Shown: piece by piece, positions 54,301-64,000 of the stretch
Layout of the letters: every line of letters begins with the position of its first letter
Position numbering within the stretch: position 1 is the first letter of the stretch
Assembly: GCA_028554645.1 (NCBI GenBank)
Contig: JAQOOI010000064.1
Span: 1,736,001 to 1,800,000 of the forward strand
DNA: 64,000 nt
Source: Omphalotus guepiniiformis
Lineage: Eukaryota > Basidiomycota > Agaricomycetes > Agaricales > Omphalotaceae
Reading direction: 5' to 3'
Notes under the pieces: model-generated
What the model was told of the DNA's origin: nothing
Seen by the model: only the letters and a program-made list of their open reading frames with translations
The model's database searches: none
Made by a program: the position numbers and the translations under genes

Positions 54301-56630
54301 ATGAAGGCCGTCCTCGACGTCTCTCTGGCTGCACTAGAGCTTGCAGGATCTCTCAGTGGAGTACCTTACGCTGGAGCGGCAGCAACAGCCCTCCATGGAA
54401 TTGTAGAATGTTGCAATGATGTCGCCGTGCACAAGGTACAATCACTCTCTGAATCGCTTCCACTGATCCACTAAGCGATTAATTCTCTTCCAGCGCAAAT
54501 CTCAAGAATTGGTTCGTCAATGTACCCAACTGCTTAACGCTCTGCAGGAACAGTCGTGCAAGCTAGAAGGTTCTAGTCTACAGGAGCACGCCGATGAAGT
54601 CACTGCGTAAGTATTCACTGATGCTGATACTTGGAGACTCATACGAAGTCAACCTGCCAAGTGTACTAGAACGCATTCACAATCGAGTCAAGCGTTGGAG
54701 TAAATATAATCGCGCCAGAAGCTTTTGTGCGTCCCGCATTTCGCTCGATACCTTCCGATACCTATCTTACCACTTGTTTTAGTGAAACGCAGCGAGATAG
54801 AGGAAGGGATCAACCATTGCGAATCAGAACTCAGTGTGGCACTGGGTCTCTTTCAAGTAAGCTGCCTTTTTCGTGACCATTGCTATCTGCCTATCAGTGT
54901 CGTCAGATGAAGTGAGCAAGTTCAAGCATTCCAGTTTATTGCACCAGTCAACGTCCTGATTCCTGAAGCGCCCAGATTGTCCTTGATCAAAATCAGCGTG
55001 ATGTTCAAGACATGATTAGAAGTGACAATGCTGAAGTTCGGGACTTACTGCTTCAAATTCTGACTGGTCAGCGAGAAATGCGGCAAATCGTTGTAATGCA
55101 AAATGCAGGCGAACATGCAGCAGAATCGATCATGGAAGCAGGCCAGGAGGTAAAGTGGCTATCTGTCTTCATGATTCGGACCTCACTGATCCTGCAGTGT
55201 AGGAGCTGCGCCTCCTTCGAGAATCTGTAGATCACACAGAAGAGCGAGCTAGGGCTTTACCCGAATCTAACTTACCGCCCACTCCACACGAAGGTCAGCG
55301 TTATCTGTCGTATCAACGTGGATTGATGAATCTGCACCGAATAACTGGCGTACCCCCAACGGTGAAGATACTCAATGGCGAAGTAACAAGGCTCGGAGAC
55401 TTTGCGGTTGCTGGCGGAACATATAGCGATGTCTGGTTAGGTAAATGGATGAATGAAGAGAAGGTAAGATTATTCTTTAGTATCAGCCGTTGGCTAAGGA
55501 GTTCGCTACGATGCAGGTGGCCTTGAAAGCTCTTCGTAATGTGAAAGCTTCCGACTCTAGAGCCAAGCAGGTGTGTCCTGTACCATGGTTTTCAAGTTAA
55601 TCACTGAAAAAGTTCTCAAAAGAAATTTGATCAAGAGCTGCGTCTTTGGGCATCACTCGACAATGATCACATTCTCCCATTTTACGGAATTGTAACTGAC
55701 ATTGGTCAGAATATACATATGGCACGTGTCTAATGCGCGGACGTGTCTGGAGTATCTCGCTTTCATGTCCTGAGTTGTGTTGCTACAGGTCTCTCCCTGG
55801 CAGGAGCATGGGAATGTTCTGGCGTAAGACTATTGGTGACGTTGTGTTGGTTGCTGTGCTCAAATGAGGGCTCTAGTTTCGTTAAGAAGAACCCAGAGGT
55901 TGAGAAAAGTCGCCTGGTGAGGACCCATATACTCGTATCCTGACATCTGCTAATTGTTGCTGCTGACTCGGACAGCTCTCCGAAGCTGCTAAAGGCATTG
56001 AATATCTCCATGAATCCAACATCATCCATGGCAATGGTAGGGTCTCCTTCTTTTGTTCGTGACTGCTTTGACGGTGGTCTAGTTAAATGTGTAAGGTGAA
56101 TTCTCGCCCTCAAAGGACAAGCTAATATTTGTTGTTTGGGTAAAGGCGAACATTCTAGTGAACTCCAAGGTTGTTTTATAGTCTAATTAATTTGGCTTGT
56201 GTGAGCTGATTTCATAAACCTTCCTCAGGGAGCCGCATGTATCTGCGATTTTGGGATGTCAAAAGTGATTGAAGAAGTTACGGAACGAACGGCATCCGAA
56301 GCGCTTACAACTTCAGGAAGTGCGCGATGGCTGGCACCTGAGCTCATCGAAGGCTCAATATCCTCTCCAACGAAGGCATCCGATGTTTATTCATTCGCCA
56401 TGACAATTCTTGAGTTGTTTACTGGGAAGTATCCTTGGGCGGGGAAACGCGATGCTTCTGTTATTCACGATGTTGTCGTGTTGGGCCTAACTCCCCCTCG
56501 GCCGACTCTTGGAGGAGGCGGTTACTCAATGCCAGACAATATCTGGACCTTGATGCAAGAATGCTGGTGTAGAGATGTGGATACCCGGCCTGCAATTGGG
56601 CAAGTAGTTGGAAAGCTGTGTCCCGCATGA
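54301..56630 (+). CDS. MLKL-like protein: helical N-terminus plus TKL pseudokinase
   Basis: N-terminal helical region (LDVSLAALELAGSLSGVPY, VRQCTQLLNALQEQSCKLEG, RSEIEEGINHCESELSVALG) of the MLKL-NTD-like type seen in mushrooms. A linker with short helices follows, then a C-terminal TKL kinase fold: glycine loop VAGGTYSDVWLGKW, lysine VALKALRN, LDNDHILPFYGIV, ICDFGMSK, and SARWLAPELIEG. Splicing in an 8-nt exon (56083-56090) gives the catalytic loop IIHGNVKCANILV. Here HRD is HGN: the catalytic Asp is Asn, so phosphotransfer should be weak or absent. Lys, DFG and Asn of the loop remain. The role is unknown; signalling or cell-death control is suggested by architecture only. About ten introns; joints near 54600-54720 and 55200 are approximate. 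Confidence 0.78.
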
Positions 56631-57055
56631 CGAAAACTTCGTTTTACATAGCTCTCGCGCAGTCGCTGCAGAGTTACGAGAGTGTGGTACATGATAGTAC
56701 ATCTCGAGATCATGATACAGCTTGTCAAGCATAAATAGTGCTGATTGTGATAATTTAATCGGACACCCACAATTAGGATCGTGTAAAAGGCGCTTGTATC
56801 TCGAATACTCCGTTGATCCCCCTCATCTTAGGTCACTGTATGGAGGAAACAAGCTCTCACACCTAACAAAATAAAACGTAGCTCGCATGCTACATGTACA
56901 GCATCTTGAAATATGCAGCGCACGTGTGTAAAAGTTCAAGTACTCGCACTTACGTCCACTATCACCCTCTTCTGACTGTCTTCAGTTATATAAGATGGGT
57001 GTCCCAGCCTGGCTCGCTCTCGTTGCTGACCGGGACCCTTGAACTCTCACTGGCA
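56631..57055. other. Intergenic region, no gene seen
   Basis: About 425 bp between the pseudokinase and the SurE-like gene. A frame from 56894 runs into the SurE-like signal peptide region in another phase and is not supported. It should contain the promoter of the downstream gene. Confidence 0.35.
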
Positions 57056-58598
57056 ATGTTACCTATATGCTTCTTAGTCTCTTTGCTTTCATTGGCGATC
57101 TTCCCCTTCACGGTTCTCGGTCACACAGACACGAGTACTAGCCATACGTCTAGCAAGAACACGTCTCTGAACATACTGCTGAGCAACGATGATAGCTGGG
57201 CGGCTGCTAATATCAGGTTTGCTATACTAGTCATTTCAATACCTACTCGGATCGTTCACCACCTTCGTCCTTTAGGGCCACTTACGATGCTCTGAAAGCA
57301 GATGGGCACAATGTCATCATGGTCGCGTGCGTAGGTTTGCTTAAGGAGGAAATGAGGATATCTGACCGCTCTTCATGATCATAGTCCTGCCATTCAACAG
57401 TCCGGTCATGGAGGTACCTTCGTTGGTCCAACCACAAACATAACAGCTCCAGGCGGTGAATTCGGTTCGATCCCCGTTGGCGCTCCATTCTTTGGTCATG
57501 ATGAGCTGGATCAGAATATCTGTGCGTTGTTTTACATGATTGGAAGGATTGATATTGATATTTTGCCTGAAGGGTATTTCAATGGTACTCCTGCCGCATG
57601 CGTCGTGTTCGCCTTGGATATTATTATACCCAGGTACTTCAATAACGAGACCATAGACCTTGTAGTCGCAGGTCCAAATGAAGGACAGAATACCGGTCCG
57701 TTTTTCTATACCATAAGTGGGACTATAGGTGCTGCGTATGCAGCCGTAGAACGAGATGTAAGCACTCTCAACCCTGTTATCTTTCTTGGAGCGATCTGAA
57801 AGTTACTGTTAAGATTCCTGCAGTCGCTCTCTCTGCTGGAAATGGGACGCATAGATCATTCACCACAAACACCGGCGCATCAGACGATCCAGCTAACATT
57901 GCTGCTAATGTATGAATCCAATTCTTCAAGCTAAGACTCCCGGGTCCGACTTATTTGATTTTCATGTGTAGCTGACTGCTAATTTTGTTGCCGCCCTTGC
58001 GAGAGGCGTCGATACCAAAAAATCTCGTATTCTACCTCTTGGTGTCGGGATTAAGTGTGTCTATTCAACCTGTTCTGAGAGTTCTGAGTTGAATGCATCA
58101 TCCTCGCCAGTGTCAATATGCCTACTTTTGGACCCGGAAATGATTGTACAGAGGTAAGGTATCACCTTACTTTGGACCCACTGGCTGAGGTGCAGATGAC
58201 CCTTCCTTAGCCCCCATTCATACTGACACGAATGACGGGTGGCGCCAAAATCAATACTATTACTCTCGATCCTGTGACCGAATTCCCCAACTTTGTGGCT
58301 GATCTGTAAGTCGAATCACATAACATTGAGTAGATCTCTTACACTGCAGCGCCTTTTCAGCGCTTCACCCGGATTGAACGTAAAGTTCAATGGGCTGTCC
58401 AGCCTCCCTGGTACGTGTTGTCATTGGTACCGTGATGCAATGTTTGACAATTGATGGCATACAACAGGAGAAACTCCCGTCAGTGCCCAATGTCAGAGTG
58501 CTGTCAGCGTGTTTTCCGTTGATTACGATGCTCCTACCGAAGTAGCGGCTCCTATACAAGCCCAATTATCCCCAATCTTCGGGAGAAGCAAGTTGTAA
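57056..58598 (+). CDS. Secreted SurE-like phosphatase
   Basis: Starts with a signal peptide (MLPICFLVSLLSLAIFPFTVLG), then Thr/Ser-rich residues and the SurE fold. The metal-binding start motif is LNILLSNDDSWAAANIRATY (Asp-Asp present). It continues MVAPAIQQSGHGG, the GTPAACVVFALD helix, LVVAGPNEGQNTG (N in place of the more common S-G-x-N context) and GTIGAAYAAVERDVPAVALS. The C-terminal part is specific to fungal forms and ends IQAQLSPIFGRSKL. Bacterial SurE hydrolyses nucleoside monophosphates; the secreted fungal group is usually annotated as acid phosphatase. About eight introns. The signal peptide suggests an extracellular or vacuolar role. Confidence 0.85.
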
Positions 58599-58804
58599 CG
58601 CTAGCACAATGACCACCTTTGTTGTATTTAAGTCTAACCTTTCATTTGTTGGATAACCCATAATGCCTCGGGAGAAGCTGTGCCTACATGCGCATTAGGT
58701 GACTTGAGAGTGAGATCGTTCCAAACGTCGGAGATTTGTCTTTGGCCCGTGGGAGTATTTATTTCAACGCGCAATTTCGATCACGTAATCCGTACTTTTC
58801 ACTC

Positions 58805-59600
58805 ATGGCGAACACTACTGTCACTGGTGCAAAGGCAATTCATGGCCAAAATCCACAGGTGCTGCTACTCTATCCTCAAACTAGACATTCTTCTTATTCT
58901 CGCAGTACTTAGTCGAAACTGTTATTCGCAATCGAATCTACGAATCAAATTACTGGAAGGAACACTGTTTCGCTCTAACAGGTAGATATATCTACATGGC
59001 GAATACTTTTTCATGTTGCTCAAACTCTATAGCTGAGAGCCTCATTGACAAGGCTATTGAACTAAAATGCATTGGAGGCGTATACGGAAATCAGCGCCCA
59101 ACGGAATTCATGTGTCTTCTCCTGAAGTTGCTGCAAATTCAGCCAGAAAAGGAGATTCTTATAGAATACCTACGGGCAGACGAATTCAAGTATGTTGCTG
59201 TAATCTGTCAAAACTCTAGTCTTTACTTGATATTACTTGCTCAGGTATTTGCGAGCACTCGCTGCTCTGTACATCCGAATGACGTTCCGTGCAGTGGAAG
59301 TCTACGAACTACTCGAGCCATTATTGAAGGATTTTAGGAAGCTTCGGTTAAGGAACATGGGTGTGTCAAACTGTCTTTCTCAGTGCACTCGCATTGTTCA
59401 CCATAATTTCTTCGCAGCCGGGTATACTCTAACTTTCATGGACGAATATACGGACTCGCTTTTGACAGAAGAGCGCGTCTGTGATATTATTATGCCGCGC
59501 CTCATAAAACGTCAAGTTTTGGAAGAAAACGGTGATATTGGACCGAGAAAAAGTCGTTTACTGGATGCGCTAGAAGGACGAAGTGACGATGTTCGTAGTG

Positions 59601-59638
<38 letters not shown>

Positions 59639-59827
59639 GGAAGCAAGAGTGGAAGTCCCATCAGCCGTGGCCGTAGTCTTAGTCGGTCGAGCAGGACGCC
59701 ATCTGATGCTGGCTCAAGATATGTTTCTCGCAGTCGTTCGAGGTCGCGGTCAGCCTCTGTCACATCCTTCCGCTCTCGAAGTCGCAGCGTATCTCCCGAT
59801 CGTATGGAAATAAGCGCATCAAGTTGA
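58805..59827 (+). CDS. PRP38: Pre-mRNA splicing factor PRP38
   Basis: U4/U6.U5 tri-snRNP protein needed for spliceosome activation. The start MANTTVTGAKAIHGQNPQ continues YLVETVIRNRIYESNYWKEH, the family N-terminus. Then come LIDKAIELKCIGGVYGNQRP, PTEFMCLLLKLLQIQPEKE, YLRALAALYIRMTF, VYELLEPLLKDFRKLR, and EYTDSLLTEERVCDIIMPRL. The tail is RS-rich (RSRSRSRSRSGSKSGS), coded partly by a (GGAGCA)n run at about 59601-59640. The RS tail resembles that of metazoan PRP38A; yeast Prp38 lacks it. Three or four introns. On the same strand as the upstream phosphatase; convergent with the cupredoxin gene (101 bp). Confidence 0.95.
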
Positions 59828-59928
59828 TGAATTCGGAGTAACAGAAATGAGGCTTGTATACTATTCGTACTACTTTCTTGATGTATCAACACTGGAAAAT
59901 GAAATCGACAGTTTTTCTGCAAGAAAAC

Positions 59929-60806
59929 TTAATATTCCGCGATTATCATGCCACTTAACCCAACAGCCGCCAGCACAACTGTAAAGAATGGACCCAAAGT
60001 CCTGTCAGGCGCGGCGCTATTTGATTCCGAGCTCGTCGGGGTAGACGAAGGACTAGCCGCAGAAGCTGAAGTGGAGGTACTAGAAACCCCAGAGGTCGAG
60101 ATGCTGTTCGATGAGACCGGGGAAGAGAGTGGCGCCACAGTTGCCTTTGACGCGTTATCCTTGAACACGGGGGCAGTTTGATCAGCGGTCGGGTTTACAG
60201 CGAGAACACCTCCTTGGTTGCAACTCCCTGCTGCTTGATCAAAGAACCTATTTCGAGGTCAACATGACTGCAGAGCGCTAGGCTTGAGGAATGTACACAC
60301 GTACCACAAAGGCTGTGTGTCATTTACAAGGACATTGACGGTGGGTAGACCAGATGCGTCTACAGAAAGATTATCGTCCACCTGAAAAATGTCCCGATGT
60401 CAGCCAGCGGCTGCCTTCGAAAGTTACGTTAATAGCCTACCTGTTGGACTCCAGTATCAAAACCTCCGCTAGGGGTACAGGGATTGCTAAACGACGATTC
60501 TGAAAGAATACCTTTCTTTGAGCACATCCCAGCGAGTCAGTTCGACTCACGAACAACGCTGTGCTTCCCACTCCTGAACTCGAACACGATAGTGTCTCCT
60601 GTTACTGGATTGATGACAGAAGGGTCGAATCCAATGCCTTTTTGGCTAAGCGGTAGTATTGAATGAATGGTAAAATTAGGGCATCATAACTCGGTCCAAG
60701 CAAGATATACAAACCCAGTGTTTTCGTCTTTTCCTACTCCGACGGTGTAAGTAGCAGCTAAAACGAATGAAGAATAGGTCAAAAGAAGGACTGATATCAA
60801 ATGCAT
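59929..60806 (-). CDS. Extracellular serine-rich cupredoxin-like protein, GPI type
   Basis: Signal peptide MHLISVLLLTYSSFVLAA, then a cupredoxin-like fold: TYTVGVGKDENTG, GIGFDPSVINPVTGDTIVFE, FRSGKHSVVRE (with the type-1-copper-like His), NPCTPSGGFDTG, and LPTVNVLVNDTQPLWFFDQ plus Cys. A Ser/Thr-rich stretch (SSPVSSNSISTSGVSS) follows. The C-terminus has a small-residue site and a hydrophobic helix (LGPFFTVVLAAVGLSGMII), as in GPI anchors. Such proteins form large mushroom families linked to the cell surface; most bind no proven copper. Three or four short introns. Confidence 0.8.
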
Positions 60807-61000
60807 AGTAGAGAAAAGAGAGTGCAATGTTCCGACACTGCTAAAAACTTGAGCCTTCAAGTTGGCTTGGCTATCGCGGCCACGTGGGGTTCGAGTTCAA
60901 TGAAGCCCCTAAGCAGACGCGTTTTCAAAGGAAAAGCTATATTTTAGCTGCTAATTCAACAACTTGTTGCGCTAGAATTTCTCAGTGAAGAATCAACATT

Positions 61001-62003
61001 TCATTCTCCAACTTTCGCAATAGCCTATCGAACATTTCAACCTTAGTCTTGGTACTGGAAATTATCATATCAACCTACCGCTTTGTATGCCGGACTGCAA
61101 GTTGCACAATGTCAATGAATATCGATTTACACAGAAAGAGCCAAAGACGTACCGAGAATGAATTCTCTCCACGCACGCTCGAGTAGACGGCCCCGCAATA
61201 TCAAAGTTTATAAGCCAATCCAACCCTCTTTTCATCGCAAAGTCCGCTGCAGTAGGTCCACTACCCCCAGAGAACCATTCACGGCCATCGCGACTCAGGT
61301 GGGCTTCTACCTGGGAGTCATCTACGCGTCAGAATCTGCAAAAATGGAGGTTATGAAGGCGCTTACATATGCACCTTGCGTCTCAAGCTCTGCGTCGACC
61401 GTCTCGTTGATTAGCCGGGTGAAGATTAAACGCACGAGAGGTCTGAGGTACCAAGGACCCCAATGCTCAGCAAAGTAAAGGTATTTCAACTTTTGCACCA
61501 AGGCAGGCATCAAGGTCCCTTCCGCGAAATGAGTGACTAGAGAGCATATCCTTCAAATTATAACTTATGGAATCATTCCATGACACTTACAGTAGATGTC
61601 GTCGATTTCACCAGACGCGGGTGCAGCTAGTTTGTCTCCACCATACTCTTTGATAAGATACTCTGCTCCAAGTCATACTAGAAATTACACAAGTGAAGTT
61701 ATTGAATCTTGAGACTCACGAATGATGGCTCCACTCTCAGCCAATACTATATCGTCTTTGCCCTCCTCCGAAATCGTGATGACTGGAGACTTTCCCAGAA
61801 TGTGTACTTCCCGTAACTCTGGGGGCGCCTTTCGGTCTGGCATAGTTCGTTGATATTTCTTGATTTCATAAGGTATTTGCAATTCCTCCTGGATTGAAGG
61901 AGTGAGTGACAGATTTAGAGACTCTACTGTGAGCTAGACTCATCACCAGCAGCCATACGATACGCTGAGAGCGAGAATTGTTGAGGTGGTGCAAGAGAAT
62001 CAT
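61001..62003 (-). CDS. Glutathione S-transferase
   Basis: Cytosolic GST. The spliced N-terminus MILLHHLNNSRSQRIVWLLE gives the thioredoxin-like fold with the catalytic Ser/Asn context (NNSRSQR) and the EELQIPYEIKKYQR strand. Next: ELREVHILGKSPVITISEEG, the SGAIIREYLIKEYGG pair (Glu-Ser-Gly glutathione contact), and the helical domain (YFTHFAEGTLMPALVQKLKY, AEHWGPWYLRPLVRLIF). The C-terminus is WFSGGSGPTAADFAMKRGLD and RIHSRPAYKAAIAKVGE. The fold resembles fungal Gtt1-type enzymes. Introns lie after VWLL, near ESGAIIRE, and two near the end (small exon PAYKA). Confidence 0.92.
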
Positions 62004-62216
62004 GAGGTGTAACTGAAATTATCTGCCTTTATGGCAGTATGTTCACCGGCAAATACATGTGAAGAACATCAGACACATGCAGTCTGTTAGTATTGAGACG
62101 GCTGGAAATGTACACATCCTCCTTGCAATCTCATGTTCGAGTGCTTACCGCTAGGTCTATGAGGTGAGATTAGGTCCAGGACGTAGTATTATACGGTAAC
62201 AAACAGGCAGAAGAAA

Positions 62217-63103
62217 TCATTTCTTCTGGGCATCAAAATCCTGCTTCCGCCATTTACTAAGCTGCTTAGCCAGTAACTTCCACCGTTCCTCCACGAAAGG
62301 CATATCACCCAAGTTCTTGAGTAACTCGGGCGATAAGTATCCCCGGTTCTTGAGTCTGTTGTACCACATAATATCTTGACGACGCGTAGGTGCTGCAGCA
62401 ATCCGATCTGTGCGACCATGGACGCAGTCCCGGAGAGCAAGAGGGTTGTAGTATTTGCACACAACTTTTCCACCCTGATCCTCAATTGCTCGTATAGCAC
62501 TCTTGGACGCCCGAGATGGTGTTATGTATATTTTGGAATTGAAGAACTCGCCACCCTAAACAAGAGGTCAGCAGAACTAATGGAATATAACAAGCCACGT
62601 ACATCTCCGAGGAGTTTAATACCGTCATGAACATCATGCACACATCCACTGAGGAGTAACTCCCTGGCAGTGATTGGCTTTTCCGGGGAAGACGTCAGTC
62701 TACCTTGATCTATCCAATGCTGAAGTCTGTCAAGGTTTACTGGTGCCCAAACTTTTGCATTCCTTGAGTGCATTCAGCTCAAGTTTGACGCGGAATTGAG
62801 CAACAAGCACGCACTGGTTGACAAAACCTCTTTTCGGGAAAAGTTTTGTTATCGGAGTCTGACCACCTTCAAATCCTGGCTTTACCCCAGCTCCTGATCG
62901 AGAGTTCTGGCCATTGTGACCGCGTCCAGACGTTCCACCGTGGTTTGACCCTTGACCTCGACCTACTCGTTTTTGCTGAACAGACGCGAAGTCAGAAACA
63001 AGGTCATTTCATAAGGCCAAGAAAGATATACTTTATGCTGAGAGCCCCGGGCAGGGGTGAGATTTCCGAGCGAAATTCGTGGAAGGCGTATCCTAGACGC
63101 CAT
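62217..63103 (-). CDS. MRPL10: Mitochondrial ribosomal protein uL15m
   Basis: Large-subunit protein of the mitoribosome. The start [20 protein letters not shown] is a basic leader fit for import. Splicing joins it to [20 protein letters not shown], the Gly-rich uL15 core, then [59 protein letters not shown], and a C-terminus with [19 protein letters not shown]. It ends [12 protein letters not shown]. Three introns. It lies on the same strand as the GST gene, and its ATG is 125 bp from the divergent MOD5 start. Confidence 0.93.
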
Positions 63104-63228
63104 TCAGCTCGACCTAGGAGGAAATCAGAGGGAAAATGGGTGTTTGTTGACAGATGTTGTTCGACAGCTTCACCCTCTGAACGGAGACCGGACCGGTCAA
63201 AGCCGTTCATACTCATTCAACTGCCAAA

Positions 63229-64000
63229 ATGGCACTTCGACCGTTGATAGCGATATGCGGCACTACTGGCGTTGGCAAATCAAATCTTGCTATAGAAATT
63301 GCTCTAAATATCTCTCAACTCGGTGCACGCAAGACCTGGAATGGGGCAAAGATAATAAACGCGGACGCGATGCAAGTGTATGCAGGAATGGACATTATCA
63401 CGAACAAAGTTCCATCTTCTGAGAGACAAGGAATAGAGCACGCTTTAATGGGATTCAAGTCACCAAATGAGCAGTATGTGGTTGGAGAGTGGGTACGAGA
63501 TGCTCTGAAAGCGGTTTGTGTCTTTCACTTGTGACCTTTCAGAACAACCATAAACAGGATGTGCTCTTTAGGTCGACGATGCTCATAGCAAAGATCAGGT
63601 CCCCATAGTTGTCGGAGGAACATCTTACTGGATCCAGCATCTACTTTTCCCTAACCGCTTGATCAAGGACATATCTGAACTTGATTCTCGATCGTCCTCT
63701 CCCGTCTTAAAAATGTCCGATGAGCTTGCCAGGTCGATAGCCTCACTCCCTATTGAACTGCAAATGTTGTTCAATGCCCTCCCAGACCTTGCACCCAATG
63801 CAGATACAGATCCGGAAGGGGCTTTGGCGTTATACACTCTATTGAAAGCACTCGATAACTTGGTCGCAGAGCGTTGGCATTGGCGAGATACTCGAAAGGT
63901 CCTTCGGAGTCTTCGAATAATCCAGGACACTGGTCGTAAACCTAGCGAATTGATTGATGAACAGTCTCAAGAGCATATCAAACCGAGGTACCTACCCACC
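63229..64000 (+). CDS. MOD5: tRNA dimethylallyltransferase (partial, runs off the window)
   Basis: Adds an isopentenyl group to A37 of some tRNAs. The start MALRPLIAICGTTGVGKSNL carries the P-loop (GTTGVGKS), followed by NADAMQVYAGMDIITNKV (the substrate Asp motif), QGIEHALMGFKSPNEQYVVG, and VVGGTSYWIQHLLFPNRLI. Then a helical insertion and TRKVLRSLRIIQDTGRKPSE. One intron near 63515-63570. The C-terminal part and any zinc finger lie beyond the window. Confidence 0.95.

Overview
The window is nuclear DNA of a filamentous basidiomycete, most likely an Agaricomycete. Genes are dense, on both strands, and split by many introns of about 50-60 bp. Several families are typical of mushrooms: a TKL kinase behind an MLKL-like N-terminus, a serine-rich cupredoxin with a GPI-type tail, a 7-TM membrane protein and a Zn2Cys6 regulator. 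I see 31 protein genes (two cut by the window edges), one LTR retrotransposon carrying a nested DNA element, and one gene remnant. I found no rRNA, tRNA or CRISPR array. All gene models are intron-spliced spans inferred by eye.

1-14.3 kb: 3' end of an unknown gene; UMP/CMP kinase URA6 with a 56-codon membrane microprotein directly upstream (stop and start overlap); NUP37; a Zn2Cys6 transcription factor; the spliceosome factor CEF1/CDC5; a single-pass membrane protein; MIC19; the DEAH helicase DHX35.

14.3-25.7 kb: a 7-TM membrane protein, then a Ty3/Gypsy chromovirus with two LTRs that look identical over 192 bp and a 5-bp target duplication (ACTTA). Its single Gag-Pol frame is split by a 2.58-kb non-autonomous element with 372-bp inverted repeats that contain 21-bp tandem repeats and a 6-bp duplication (ATAGAT). 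Just right of the retroelement lies a decayed copy of the DHX35 5' end and upstream region, next to YJU2. This suggests that DHX35 and YJU2 were once a divergent pair.

25.7-47 kb: YJU2, CDC50, MIS14/NSL1, GAR1, PEX6, SDA1, a PhoD-like phosphatase, an ADP-ribose pyrophosphatase, polynucleotide kinase/phosphatase, GAL7 and DDX41. 47-64 kb: a RecQ-family protein with ruined helicase motifs, NUF2, an ING/PHD protein, an MLKL-like pseudokinase, a SurE-like phosphatase, PRP38, the cupredoxin, a glutathione transferase, mitochondrial uL15 and the start of the tRNA isopentenyltransferase MOD5.

Gene function clusters around RNA processing (CEF1, DHX35, YJU2, DDX41, PRP38, GAR1, SDA1, MOD5) and the kinetochore (MIS14, NUF2). 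The layout is dominated by head-to-head pairs with very short spacing: 32 bp for GAR1/PEX6, 39 bp for the microprotein/NUP37 and 44 bp for SDA1/PhoD. The main targets for a second look are the MLKL-like pseudokinase with an 8-nt exon, the RecQ pseudohelicase, the nested transposon, the broken DHX35-YJU2 pair and the URA6 microprotein.
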